Source of the DNA: Chelativorans xinjiangensis
GTDB lineage: Bacteria > Pseudomonadota > Alphaproteobacteria > Rhizobiales > Rhizobiaceae
Reading direction: 5' to 3'
Assembly: GCF_009812055.1 (NCBI RefSeq)
Contig: NZ_WQNH01000039.1
Span: 16,330-80,329 of the forward strand
Length of the DNA stretch: 64,000 nt
Within the stretch, counting starts at the first letter, position 1. Each line of letters opens with the position of its first letter. The notes beneath the pieces were generated by a model. The model made no database searches. It had not been told where the DNA came from and saw nothing but the letters and a program-made list of their open reading frames with translations. A program made the translations under genes and the position numbers. This document shows positions 44,004-53,800 of this stretch, in pieces.

Positions 44004-44034
44004 CGAATTAGGTCAATATCATTGACCTAATTCG
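44004..44034. promoter_or_regulatory. Perfect 31-bp palindrome, probable operator
   Basis: CGAATTAGGTCAAT, a 3-base spacer ATC, then its exact reverse complement ATTGACCTAATTCG. It ends 23 bp before the LysE-family gene start. There is no T-run, so a terminator is unlikely. It looks like a two-half-site operator for a dimeric repressor (TetR, MarR, GntR or ArsR type) that is not encoded nearby. Confidence 0.75.
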
Positions 44035-44057
44035 ATTCCTCCGAACGGAGCGGAGCC

Positions 44058-44654
44058 ATGTCGCCCGACGTCTTTATCGCCCTCCTGGTGTTTTCCTTCG
44101 TTTCCTCGGTCACACCGGGGCCGAACAACTTCATGCTTCTCGCCTCCGGCGTGAATTTCGGGTTCGTGCGGACGATTCCGCACATGTTCGGCATTGCCGT
44201 CGGATTCTGCTCGCTCCTGCTTGCGGTGGGTTTCGGCCTTGGGTCGCTGCTGACCGCCTATCCGCAATTGAGCTTCGCTCTGAAGATCCTGGGTGGTGCC
44301 TATCTGCTCTACCTGGCCTGGAGGATCGCGATGTCGCGGGCGCTGGGGCAAGGAGACGAAAGCGGCGCGAAGCCGATGAGTTTCATGCAGGCCGCAGCCT
44401 TCCAGTGGGTCAATCCCAAGGCCTGGGTCATGGCGGTCACGGCCATGGCCGTCTACACCAACCCGCAGGCGCCGTTCATTTCCGTCCTCCTGGTGGCGCT
44501 TGCCTTCACGCTCGTCAATTTTCCAAGTGTCTCCGTCTGGGCCGGTTTCGGGGTTGCGCTGCGCGGCTTTCTCGCCGATCCCGTGCGGCTCAAATGGTTT
44601 AATATCGCGATGGGCGTGGCGCTCGCCGCGACCCTGTGGCCCATGTTGAGATAA
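44058..44654 (+). CDS. LysE/RhtB-family amino acid exporter
   Basis: 198 residues with about six hydrophobic segments. The family signature SSVTPGPNNFMLLASGVNFG is at residues 14-33 and FQWVNPKAWVMAVTAMAVY in the fourth segment. Such proteins export amino acids or derivatives. The gene is 140 bp behind ilvN, with its own operator-like palindrome, so it is probably a separate transcription unit. It may export branched-chain products but this is inference. Confidence 0.9.
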   Translation: MSPDVFIALLVFSFVSSVTPGPNNFMLLASGVNFGFVRTIPHMFGIAVGFCSLLLAVGFGLGSLLTAYPQLSFALKILGGAYLLYLAWRIAMSRALGQGDESGAKPMSFMQAAAFQWVNPKAWVMAVTAMAVYTNPQAPFISVLLVALAFTLVNFPSVSVWAGFGVALRGFLADPVRLKWFNIAMGVALAATLWPMLR

Positions 44655-44723
44655 TCACTACGGCCTAGCAGGAACTGCGCAGGCGGCCCTGTTCAGGCTG
44701 GCCAGAATCTGGTTTCTGGGCCT

Positions 44724-45851
44724 ATGGAGTTTTCGCCGCAACAGGACGAGGCGCTGAAGGCCGTATCGCGCTGGCTGAAGGATGGGCAGTCGCAGCTCTT
44801 CCGGCTGTTCGGCTATGCCGGCACGGGCAAGACCACGCTGGCGCGCTATTTCGCAGAGCATGTGGACGGCGGCGTGCAGTTTGCCGCCTTCACCGGCAAG
44901 GCGGCCCAGGTGCTGCGTTCCAAGGGTGCCGTGAACGCGCGCACCATCCATTCGCTCATCTATCGCCCGCGCGGCGAGGAGCAGGTGGAAGATGAGGCGA
45001 CGGGCAAGACCTCCATGTCGCCCACCTTCTCGCTCAACCGGCAAAGCCCGGTCTCGCGCGCCAAGCTCGTCGTCATCGACGAATGCTCCATGGTGGACGA
45101 GGAACTGGGCCGCGATCTCATGTCCTTCGGCACGCCCATCCTGGTTCTGGGTGACCCCGGCCAGCTTCCGCCCATCTCAGGCGGCGGCTTCTTCACCGAG
45201 CACGAGCCGGACTATCTCCTGACCGAGATCCACCGCCAGGCGCGCGACAACCCCATCATCCGCCTGGCGCTCGACGTGCGCGAGGGCCGGGAGTTCATGT
45301 ATGGCGACTACGGCACCGCGAAGGTGATCTCGAAAGCCGACGTGAACAGCGACCTGGTGCTTTCCGCCGACCAGGTGCTCGTCGGCATCAACCGCACGCG
45401 GCGGCGCTACAACCAGCGACTGCGCGAGCTGAAGGGTTTCGAGGGGCTCCTCCCGCAGGCGGGCGACAAGCTGGTGTGCCTGAGGAACGACCCCAACAAG
45501 GGGCTTTTGAACGGCTCGCTGTGGAAAGTCATGACGGCCTCGCGCGAGACGGTGAAGCCGGGCATCAATCTGCTGGTCTCGCCCGAGGAGGATGATCCGG
45601 ACCGCGGCGTGGCCAAGATCAAGCTCCTGAAAGGGGCGTTCGAGGACCCGGAATCCGAAATCCCCTGGCAAACGAAGAAGCGCTACGACGATTTCGACTT
45701 CGGCTACGCGCTCACGGTGCACAAGGCGCAGGGCTCCCAATGGGACGATGTCGTGCTGTTCGATGAGAGCTTCGCCTTCCGCGACACCCGCCAGCGCTGG
45801 CTCTACACGGCGATCACGCGCGCCGCGGAGCGGCTGACGGTGGTGCGCTAA
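44724..45851 (+). CDS. RecD-like superfamily 1 helicase
   Basis: 375 residues. Motif I GYAGTGKTT (30-38), motif Ia AAFTGKAAQVLRSKG, motif II VVIDECSMVDEELG, motif III LVLGDPGQLPPISG, and the C-terminal UvrD_C_2-type motifs V/VI (FGYALTVHKAQGSQWDDVV and WLYTAITRAAERL) are complete. Length resembles Dda-type helicases of phages and bacteria rather than the three-subunit RecBCD. Function in DNA repair or replication restart is inferred. 69 bp after the LysE gene; a strong palindrome follows its stop. Confidence 0.92.
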   Translation: MEFSPQQDEALKAVSRWLKDGQSQLFRLFGYAGTGKTTLARYFAEHVDGGVQFAAFTGKAAQVLRSKGAVNARTIHSLIYRPRGEEQVEDEATGKTSMSPTFSLNRQSPVSRAKLVVIDECSMVDEELGRDLMSFGTPILVLGDPGQLPPISGGGFFTEHEPDYLLTEIHRQARDNPIIRLALDVREGREFMYGDYGTAKVISKADVNSDLVLSADQVLVGINRTRRRYNQRLRELKGFEGLLPQAGDKLVCLRNDPNKGLLNGSLWKVMTASRETVKPGINLLVSPEEDDPDRGVAKIKLLKGAFEDPESEIPWQTKKRYDDFDFGYALTVHKAQGSQWDDVVLFDESFAFRDTRQRWLYTAITRAAERLTVVR

Positions 45852-45869
45852 AGCGTCCTTTGAATCTAC

Positions 45870-45915
45870 GCATCGTGCTTTCCGAAAACCGATTCCGGTT
45901 TTCGGGCCGATGCGG
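45870..45915. terminator. Palindrome between convergent genes, probable bidirectional terminator
   Basis: CCGAAAACC-GATTC-CGGTTTTCGG forms an inner stem, flanked by GCATCG/CGATGC outer arms. A/T-rich arms make it usable in both directions between the helicase gene (+) and the SpoIIAA-like gene (-). Similar TTTTCGG palindromes are common in rhizobial intergenic DNA. Confidence 0.65.
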
Positions 45916-45921
45916 TAGGGC

Positions 45922-46329
45922 TCAAGCCGGGCCGGGAAGCGGGTTGGCGTCGATCCACGCCCACGCCGCATCCATCTCCGTGGCCTCGAAGTGCTTCATC
46001 TCCACGGAGAAGAGCGGGCGGAAGAGCGCGACCGCGGTGCCGACCCAGCCCGGCCCGCCGACCACGGCGCACTTGCGGATGTGCTCGAACGCGCGGGTCT
46101 TGCCGAACATGCCCCGATCCTTCCAGGCCGCGCTCCAGTCGAAGCCCTCGTAATCGCGGATGGTGACGATCAGGTCGATCCGCTCGTGCAGTTCATAGGC
46201 GCCTTCCAACAGGCCGTACATGTTCTCCACGTCGGCGGCTGTGATATGGCCGGTGATCTCGAAGGCATAAGCGTCCTCGCGGTCGGTATCGATGCGGCGC
46301 ACATGGGGCGGCGTCTCGTTGATCAGCAT
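45922..46329 (-). CDS. SpoIIAA-like / STAS-related small protein
   Basis: 135 residues from the ATG at 46329, set by AGGAGA upstream; the frame open from 46695 runs over pdxJ antisense and is not used. The sequence ([40 protein letters not shown], then [20 protein letters not shown]) fits the SpoIIAA-like family (PF11964), a STAS-like fold. Function unknown. It is divergent from pdxJ and may share its promoter region. Confidence 0.8.
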   Translation of the reverse strand: MLINETPPHVRRIDTDREDAYAFEITGHITAADVENMYGLLEGAYELHERIDLIVTIRDYEGFDWSAAWKDRGMFGKTRAFEHIRKCAVVGGPGWVGTAVALFRPLFSVEMKHFEATEMDAAWAWIDANPLPGPA

Positions 46330-46471
46330 CGCATCGTCTCCTGGACGAGCGCTCATCGGCGCCCGCGGGTCGTTCGCCTGTCCCTCCCGACAACCGCAAT
46401 TGGCCCTGTCAGTTCCGCCGAAAGCCGGTATAGGGGTGGAGAGAAAAGCTCTCCATGCAACGGGATTCGCC

Positions 46472-47227
46472 ATGCCGGCCAAGCTCTCCGTCAATCTTAA
46501 CGCGATCGCCATGCTGCGCAACCGGCGCGATCTGCCGTGGCCGAGCGTGACAGGACTTGGCCGCATCGCGCTTGCCGCCGGCGCCCACGGGCTGACCGTG
46601 CACCCGCGGCCCGACCAGCGCCACATCCGCTTTTCCGACGTGCCGGAAATCCGGGCTCTCATCGACGACGAGTTTCCCGATCGGGAGTTCAACATCGAAG
46701 GCTATCCCACGGAGGAATTTCTGGAACTGGTTCTGGAAACTGAACCGGACCAAGTGACACTGGTGCCCGACGATCCCGAGCAGGCCACTTCCGATCACGG
46801 ATGGAACTTCAAGCGGAATGTCGATCTCCTGAGACCGATGGTCGGCCGGCTCAAGCAGCGCGGCATGCGCGTCTCGCTCTTCAGCGATCCTGATGCCGAC
46901 GAGGCGGCGCTTGTAGCCGCCAAGGCAACGGGGGCCAACCGCATCGAGCTTTACACAGGCCCTTACGGCGCCACATACGATGATCCGAAGAAGGCCGCCA
47001 AGGAACTGGAAAAGCTTGGGAAAACGGCAGACGTGGCGGCCGCGCTCGGCCTCGGCGTCAATGCAGGGCACGATCTTACCGTCGCCAACCTGCCCGCGCT
47101 CGCCGATCGCATCCCGGCGCTGGCGGAAGTCTCCATCGGGCACAGCCTGACTGCCGACGCGCTGGAGTTCGGCATGGCCGAGACGGTGCGGCGGTTCTTG
47201 AGGGCCTGCGGGGCGGGGAGGGGGTGA
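46472..47227 (+). CDS. pdxJ: Pyridoxine 5'-phosphate synthase
   Basis: 251 residues from the ATG at 46472 ([20 protein letters not shown]). Key blocks: [76 protein letters not shown] and the C-terminal [16 protein letters not shown]. It joins 3-amino-2-oxopropyl phosphate and deoxyxylulose phosphate to give pyridoxine phosphate in vitamin B6 synthesis. No acpS or other partner next to it. Confidence 0.95.
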   Translation: MPAKLSVNLNAIAMLRNRRDLPWPSVTGLGRIALAAGAHGLTVHPRPDQRHIRFSDVPEIRALIDDEFPDREFNIEGYPTEEFLELVLETEPDQVTLVPDDPEQATSDHGWNFKRNVDLLRPMVGRLKQRGMRVSLFSDPDADEAALVAAKATGANRIELYTGPYGATYDDPKKAAKELEKLGKTADVAAALGLGVNAGHDLTVANLPALADRIPALAEVSIGHSLTADALEFGMAETVRRFLRACGAGRG

Positions 47228-47239
47228 TCCCCCTCAACC

Positions 47240-47584
47240 CTACATCCGCGACCAGGATTCGTTGCGGCAGATAAGGCCGCCGAGCACGCAGCCGCCCATG
47301 GTGAAGACATTGCCCTCCAGGCTCCCTTTGCCCTTATAGGTCTTGTCCTTGTTCGGATCCGTCACCGTGCCCGCATAGTTGCCCTCGCCCTGCGGTTCGA
47401 AGCGGCCGATCTGCTTGCCGGCGTGCGGACCGGTCTTCAGCGTGATGCAGAAGGCGCCGCCACAGGCGGAAATCTCCGCCGTGTTGCCCGAGCCGGTCTT
47501 CCATCTCCCCTCGATCGGATCGGCCAACGCCGGCCCCACCGCGGCAAGAATTGCCGCCCCCGCAAAGAACATCCTGCGTACCAT
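47240..47584 (-). CDS. DUF2147 secreted protein
   Basis: 114 residues. An N-terminal signal peptide (MFFAGAAILAAVGPALA, cleavage before DPIEG) is followed by the DUF2147 core: DPIEGRWKTGSGNTAEISAC and GTVTDPNKDKTYKGKGSLEG, ending GGLICRNESWSRM. The four cysteines (ACGGAFC and GGCVLGGLIC) could form two disulfides. Family function unknown; probably periplasmic. The 3' end converges on pdxJ, 12 bp apart. Confidence 0.87.
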   Translation of the reverse strand: MVRRMFFAGAAILAAVGPALADPIEGRWKTGSGNTAEISACGGAFCITLKTGPHAGKQIGRFEPQGEGNYAGTVTDPNKDKTYKGKGSLEGNVFTMGGCVLGGLICRNESWSRM

Positions 47585-47994
47585 GTCTTTTCCTCCCTGA
47601 CGCTGGCGGACCTCTGGTTCCGCCAGTTACGCGAACGTAAGCGTAATGCATTCCGCGCGTCTGCGGAAGATGCCGAAAACACGCTTCCACGGGTCTCATG
47701 GGGAAGCGGAGACGGCGATGTTTTTCCAGCACGCCTTCTCGGATGGTTAGGAAAGGGTTGTCGCGTCGGTTACATTTTTTCGCGGCCGCGCGGCCGAAAG
47801 TCTTGCGCCTCAGGCATTCCTATCCTTAACGGAATCCAGCCCTTTACCGAATGTTTGAACTTTGTTTTCTGCAAATTAATCAAGCTGTTTAACGGCGATT
47901 TCAATCCTCGCCGCCATCCTCGGGACTTATCGCAGCACCGCCTCGGAAAAGAGAAGGCGGGCGGCTCTCAGGGTGTAAAACGGGGATTTGTGAA
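47585..47994. other. Gap of 410 bp with no gene
   Basis: Contains an A+T-rich stretch (about 47,820-47,900) with TTTGAACTTTGTTTTCTGC that stands out from the surrounding DNA and probably holds the promoter of the Sel1 gene. Open frames across it on both strands are arginine/serine-rich shadows. Confidence 0.45.
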
Positions 47995-48261
47995 ATGGCA
48001 CGTTACGATTTTCAGGGAACAGGATCAGCCACTGCGGGCGGCAGCGCCCAGCCGGACGTTCTGCTCCAGCTCGGCATGATGTATGCGACCGGTCGCGACT
48101 GCGACATGGACCTTGTGGCCGCACACAAATGGCTCAACATCGCCGCCATCAAGGGATCGGAGCGCGCCGCCGAGATGCGCTCGGAGCTGGCGGCCAACAT
48201 GTCGAAAGCCGACATCGCCCGAGCCCTGCGCGAGGCGCGCGAATGGATGACGATGCAGTGA
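47995..48261 (+). CDS. Small Sel1-repeat protein
   Basis: 88 residues. One Sel1-like repeat is seen, LLQLGMMYATGRDCDMDLVAAHKWLNIAAIKG, cut here into two parts: LLQLGMMYATGRD and DLVAAHKWLNIAAIKG. A helical C-terminus follows (RALREAREWMTMQ). No signal peptide. The role is unknown; such short proteins usually act through protein binding. A repetitive hairpin follows the stop. Confidence 0.8.
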   Translation: MARYDFQGTGSATAGGSAQPDVLLQLGMMYATGRDCDMDLVAAHKWLNIAAIKGSERAAEMRSELAANMSKADIARALREAREWMTMQ

Positions 48262-48376
48262 GGTGAGGGGAAGTGAATAGTGAATAGAGAATAGCGAGTA
48301 GCGGCGCGACCCGTGGACCCTTCACTACTCACTACTCACTACTCACTATTCACTATTCACTATTCACTACTCACTC
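48262..48376. repeat. GTGAATA/ACTCACT short-unit repeats forming a long hairpin
   Basis: Left side: GTGAATAGTGAATAGAGAATAGCGAGTAG. Right side: repeated CTACTCACTATTCACTATTCACT units up to the carboxylase gene stop. The two sides are complementary, giving an imperfect hairpin of about 35 bp with a short loop, between convergent genes. Probably acts as a terminator; replication slippage would make it variable. Confidence 0.75.
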
Positions 48377-50326
48377 CTCAAACCGCACCAGCACCGCCCC
48401 ATCGTTCACCTGCGTGCCCTCGGCGGCGATTTCGGCGATGACGCCGTCATGGGGGGCGGCGATGGTATGCTCCATCTTCATGGCCTCGAGGACAAGCAGC
48501 GGCTGGCCCTTTTTCACCGGCTTCTTCGCCGCCGCCCGCACCAGTTTGACGAGCCCCGGCATCGGCGCGCGCAGGCTGTCGCCCCCGACGGCCGCCTCCT
48601 CGGCAAGCGCCAGCGGGTCGTGCAGGCGGAATGTATGGCTGTCGGCGCCGTCGAAGAGCGTCACATGGCCCGGCCATGAAGCGAGCCGCCGGCTTGCGCC
48701 CGCCATGAGCACCACCGTTTCCTCCGCCCCGTCCGGCCCTTTGAGCTGCACGGCGAAGCGCCCGTCGCCGAGCCCGGAGATGGCATAGGTCACCGCGCGT
48801 TCGCCATGATGGATCGTGCTGGGATGCACCGGCGGGTGGAAGTGGCCGTAGGCCTGGATCGCCTCGAAGGGCTCGGGCGCCTCGGGCCGGTGGACAGCGC
48901 CGGAGGCTGCAAGCGCCGCCTCGGCGATGGCCCTGGTGTCCGGCTCCGCGGTGCGTGTCAGCGCTTCCTGCCGCCGCTCGATGAGCCCCGTGTCGACATC
49001 GCCGGATGCAAACGCCTCATCGCGCGCCAGCCGCGCCAGGAAGGCCGTGTTCACGGTTGAGCCGGCGATCTCCGTCTCCTCCAGCGCCGCGGCGAGCGCG
49101 GAAAGCGCGCTTGCGCGGTCGCCCGCATGCACCACCAGCTTGGCGATCATCGGGTCGTAATGAGGGGAGATGGCATCGCCCTCGCGCACGCCCGTGTCGA
49201 CGCGCAGGCTCGCCCCCGCGACACGTGCCGGAAAGCGCAGATGATGCAGCGTGCCGGTGGCCGGCAGGAAGCCGCGCTGGGCATCCTCGGCGTAGATCCG
49301 GGCCTCGACGGCATGGCCGGCAAGGGCGATCGCGGCTTGCGCGCGGGGCAGGGCCTCTCCGGCCGCCACGCGCAACTGCCACTCCACCAGGTCGATGCCC
49401 GTCGTCATCTCCGTCACCGGATGCTCGACCTGCAGCCGCGTGTTCATCTCCATGAACCAGAAGCGGTCGGGCCTGAGCCCTTTCGATGCATCGACGATGA
49501 ACTCGACCGTGCCGGCCCCGCTGTAGCCGATCGCCCGCGCCGCCTTCACCGCCGCGTCCGTCACCGCCAAGCGCATGGCATTGGTCATGCCCGGCGCGGG
49601 CGCCTCCTCGATCACCTTCTGGTGGCGGCGCTGGGCCGAGCAGTCGCGCTCGTAAAGATGCACGACATTGCCGTGCCGGTCGCCGAATACCTGTACCTCG
49701 ATGTGGCGCGGCTTCTCGATCAGCTTTTCCACAAGCACGCGCCCGTCGCCGAAGGCGGCCTTCGCCTCTCGTTTGGCCGCGGCCAGCGCCTCGGCGAACT
49801 TCTCCGGCTCGTCGACGCGCCGCATGCCCTTGCCGCCGCCGCCGGCGCGCGCCTTGATGAGCACGGGATAGCCGATCTCGCGCGCCTTGCCGGCCAGAAC
49901 CACGAGTTCCTGCGCCTCGCCGTGATAACCGGGCACCACCGGCACGCCGGCCTTCTCCATCAGCCGCTTGGCCGCGTCCTTCAGCCCCATGGCGCGGATG
50001 GCCTTGGCAGACGGCCCGATGAAGACGAGCCCCGCCGCCTCCACGGCCTCCGCGAAATCCGGGTTCTCCGACAGGAAACCGTAGCCCGGATGGATCGCCT
50101 CGGCTCCGCGCGCCTTGGCCGCCGCGATAATACGCGCACCGTCGAGATAGCTCTCCGCCGCTGGAGCCGGGCCGATCGCAACGGCCTCGTCGGCCATGGC
50201 GACGTGCAGCGCCCCGGCGTCCGCATCCGAATAGACAGCCACCGTGGGTATGCCCAGACGACGCGCCGTCTCCATCACACGCACGGCGATTTCGCCGCGA
50301 TTGGCGATGAGGATCTTTCCGAACAT
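48371..50326 (-). CDS. Biotin-dependent acyl-CoA carboxylase alpha subunit (probable 3-methylcrotonyl-CoA carboxylase)
   Basis: 651 residues from the ATG at 50326, preceded by GGAGG. Biotin carboxylase domain: FGKILIANRGEIAVRVMETA, GYPVLIKARAGGGGKGMR (ATP loop) and FMEMNTRLQVEHPVTEMTTG. The C-terminus carries a biotinyl domain with LVLEAMKMEHTIAAPHDGVI (biotin Lys in AMKM). Length and sequence fit the alpha subunit of 3-methylcrotonyl-CoA carboxylase (leucine breakdown) better than PccA; geranyl-CoA carboxylase is possible. The beta subunit normally next to it is not in this window. Confidence 0.88.
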   Translation of the reverse strand: MFGKILIANRGEIAVRVMETARRLGIPTVAVYSDADAGALHVAMADEAVAIGPAPAAESYLDGARIIAAAKARGAEAIHPGYGFLSENPDFAEAVEAAGLVFIGPSAKAIRAMGLKDAAKRLMEKAGVPVVPGYHGEAQELVVLAGKAREIGYPVLIKARAGGGGKGMRRVDEPEKFAEALAAAKREAKAAFGDGRVLVEKLIEKPRHIEVQVFGDRHGNVVHLYERDCSAQRRHQKVIEEAPAPGMTNAMRLAVTDAAVKAARAIGYSGAGTVEFIVDASKGLRPDRFWFMEMNTRLQVEHPVTEMTTGIDLVEWQLRVAAGEALPRAQAAIALAGHAVEARIYAEDAQRGFLPATGTLHHLRFPARVAGASLRVDTGVREGDAISPHYDPMIAKLVVHAGDRASALSALAAALEETEIAGSTVNTAFLARLARDEAFASGDVDTGLIERRQEALTRTAEPDTRAIAEAALAASGAVHRPEAPEPFEAIQAYGHFHPPVHPSTIHHGERAVTYAISGLGDGRFAVQLKGPDGAEETVVLMAGASRRLASWPGHVTLFDGADSHTFRLHDPLALAEEAAVGGDSLRAPMPGLVKLVRAAAKKPVKKGQPLLVLEAMKMEHTIAAPHDGVIAEIAAEGTQVNDGAVLVRFEE

Positions 50327-50853
50327 CCAACCTCCCGGATCGTCTCCGCTTCGGGCAACGCGTAAGGGCGATGCCGCTGCCCTTATAGCCCGCCCGGGGG
50401 CCTCGCGCCACGCTCCCTCCTCCGGGCGCACGCGTGTGGTGGCCAGCCGGGGTGCAGGAGGTGCTTACGGTGGATAGATGGTAAACATAAGGGTGAGTTA
50501 AACGCGCCGCCGGCCTGTGTCGACATCACTGCCAGCCGCAAGCGCGCGCCCGAGAAGGGCAAGTGGCGTTTACCGTATCCCTACCCGATAGCAACTGACC
50601 GAATCATATCCCGCCTTTCTATACGTAGAGCGGTGCTGCCACACCACATGTGTAAACCGAGCCGCCACAGCCAAGGATCAAGAACCGGCACAAGAGAGGG
50701 TTGGCGCTCAGGTTCGCTAGTTGCTGCCGTCGGCCGCCCATTGGCCGCAACATAAAAAGCGGCCGCTGCTGCCGGATCGAACCTGAAACCAGCATTAGAG
50801 ACACCGGAATGAGACCGACCATCAACACGAGCAAGAACAGCGGGTACCACATC
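50327..50853. other. 527-bp gap upstream of the outer-membrane protein gene
   Basis: No gene recognised. The first 100 bp probably hold the carboxylase promoter (minus) and the last 250 bp that of the large outer-membrane gene (plus). A visibly lower G+C segment runs from about 50,570 to 50,700. Two possible starts for the downstream gene (50809 and 50854) lie at its end. Confidence 0.4.
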
Positions 50854-53800
50854 ATGACTTATGCACGCGATCAATTTCTCCGAGCGACGAGTGCGATTGT
50901 CGCCGTCATGTTGGTGAGTCAGCCAAGTTTCGCCGCCGACTGGTTGGTGGACGACGAGAATGCCGCGGCGGCCACCGAGGGCATGGAGGCCGAGTGCGTC
51001 GAAGAGGATTGCCCCTCGATCATGCGCGGCAAGATGCTCGACCGCAGCGCCGTCGGACGCCTGCCCATCACGCCAAATCTCGAGCAGGAGTCCCTAGCCG
51101 ATCAGATAGGTATCCCCTTCAAGATCAGTGTTGATGGTCAGGTCGTCGACGAGTCCGGAGCGATCCAGGACGGGGGTGCCTTCGGCGTCGATCCCATGGC
51201 CCGGCCCGTCGAACGGCAGCGCAAGACGGATGTCGATCTGAGCGCGGTGGATATCCAGCTCAAGTTCGACGGGCTCGACCAGAAGCCGCTCCTGAACGTG
51301 TCGACGGTGCCCGTCAGCCACACATTCAAGGCCGGTGAGGCCATCACCTTCGTTTCCACCACCAACTACCCGGCCTTCATCGGCCGGGCGGAAATCCGCA
51401 TCTTCCGCCAGGGACCCAACCCCTCGAAGAAGCCGATCGACATCATCCCCACGCAGCCAAACAGCCTGGCCGATTGGGTCATGCCGACCGGCGGCGCCGG
51501 CGAATACAGCTACGTGCTGCGCGTCTATGACGAGGAGGGGCGGTTCGACGAGACGGTGCCGCTGATGATCGCCCGCACCGACAGCGACCTGCAGCGGGAT
51601 TCCGGCGACGCGGTGGCGCCGGGCCTGGCGGAGGATCGCACCGCCTTCCGCAACATTCCCATTCACGGCGGCGCCGTCACCGTCTACGGTCGCAACGTGC
51701 CGGAGGGCTACGGCATCCACGTGTTCAACGAGCCCATCCCGATCGATCCCAAGGGCGCCTTCGTCACCCAGCGCATCCTGCCGCCGGGCGACCATGTGGT
51801 GGACATCGCCGTCGACGGCCCGATGAAGGCCGGCGGCCTCTATTTCAGCCGGGATGTCAACATCCCCGACAACGAGTGGTTCTACGTGGCTCTGGCCGAT
51901 TTCACCGTCGGCAAGCGGACCGGCGATCCCGGCATCGAGGACGTGCGCACCGACGAGTACGACAAGTACTACAAGAAGGGTCGGCTGGCCTTCTACCTGA
52001 AGGGCAAGATCAAAGGAAAATTTCTTCTGACTGCCGCCGCCGACACCGGCGAAAACAATATCAAGAGCCTGTTCAACCACATGGGCGCCAAGGACGCGCA
52101 GGAGCTTTTGCGCCGCATCGATCCGGACAAGTACTACCCGGTCTACGGCGACGATTCGACCTCGGTCGAGGATGCGCCTACGCAGGGCAAGTTCTATGTG
52201 CGCCTGGAGCGTGGCGACAATCACATCATGTGGGGCAATTACAAGACCCGCATCGAGGGCTCGCGGTTCCTCTCCTCCGACCGCGGGCTCTACGGCGCCA
52301 ACGCCGTTTACCGCTCGCAGGGCACGACCTCGTTCGGCGAGCGCAAGGGCAGGGCGGACCTTTATGCCGCCCTGCCGGACACGCTGCCCCAGCGTGACGA
52401 GTTCCTGGGCACCGGAGGCTCCGCCTATTTCCTCAAGCGCCAGGACATCACCATCGGCTCCGAGACGATTTCGGTGGAGACGCGTGACGGGGTGACGGGC
52501 CGCCTCGTAGAGCGGCGCTTTCTGAAGGAAGGCGAGGACTACACCTTCGACTATCTGCAGGGCGTCATCATCCTGAAACGCCCCCTGTCATCGAGCGCGC
52601 TGGGCCTGGGCCCGGTGCGCGACGGCGCACTCGGCGAGAGCAATCAGTATCTCATCGTTCAATACGAATACGAGCCGAAAGCCGGCGATCTGGACGGCTA
52701 TGTCTACGGCGGTCGCGTCCAGCGCTGGCTGGGCGACCGGCTGCGCATCGGCGTCACCGGCATGAACGAGAAGACCGGCGAAGCCGACCAGCAGGCCATC
52801 GGCGCCGATTTCCTGCTGCGCCGCTCCGACACCACCTATCTGGAAGCCGAGATCGCACAGTCGAAGGGCCCTGGCTTCGGTTCCACCTATTCGACCGACG
52901 GTGGTCTGACCATCGACGATAGATCAGCTTCCGGCGGCCGTTCGGCCAAGGCCTGGATGGTGGAAGGCCAAGCCGATCTTGCCGACTTCAACCGCTACGG
53001 CGTTGGCGGCAAGGTTGGCGCTTACTACGAGTCCAAGGATGCCAACTTCTCCACCATCACCGAGCAGATCACGCATGACCGCCGTACCTGGGGCGGGCAC
53101 GTCTCCCTGCCGATCACGGGAGACGTCGATATCGGTGCTTCCTACGACGAACTGAGGGACGATGGCGGTCAAAACAAGCGCGACAGCGACATCACCATAA
53201 GCTGGCAGTTCGACAACTACTGGAAGGCGTCCTTCGGCGTTTCCTATACCAAGCTTTATTCGCCGCAGGCCGCCATGTCGGGAAAGAGGGGGTATGACGG
53301 CAAGCGCATGGACGCCGGCATCCGCGTCGATTACCGCCAGAACGCCGACTACCTTTATTACGGTTTCGCCCAATCGACGATGGAGCGTGACGGCGATATC
53401 TACAAGAATGACCGTTACGGCCTCGGCGCCCAGGTCAGATTGACCGAGAAGATCGGCGTCGAAGGCGAGGTCTCCCACGGCAACCGCGGCTTCGGCGGCC
53501 TTGCCAACCTTACCTACAGTCCGACGGTCGAGGACCACTACTACATCGGCTACCGCCTCGATCCGGACCGCTCCTTCGATCTCACCCGCAGCGACGTGCT
53601 CGATGGCGTGGATCGCGGCTCCATCGTCGGCGGCGTGCGCAAGCGCATTGACGACGTCACCTCCGCTTATGCGGAGAACAACTACGACCTGTTCGGTCGT
53701 CGCCGTTCGCTGGCGCAGACCTATGGTGTGGTCTACACGCCCGACGCCATGTGGACCGTGGACGGCGGCGTCGAGGTGGGCCGTGTGATGGACGACCGCA

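Noticed and set aside
44004..44034. 31-bp palindrome as rho-independent terminator of ilvN
   Set aside because: No T-run on either side, A+T-rich stem, and position just before the LysE start favour an operator.
48262..48376. CRISPR array from the repeated ACTCACT units
   Set aside because: Units are under 12 bp with no spacers and no cas genes.
51094..52224. 376-codon minus frame inside the outer-membrane gene
   Set aside because: Antisense shadow without ribosome-binding site or recognisable domain.
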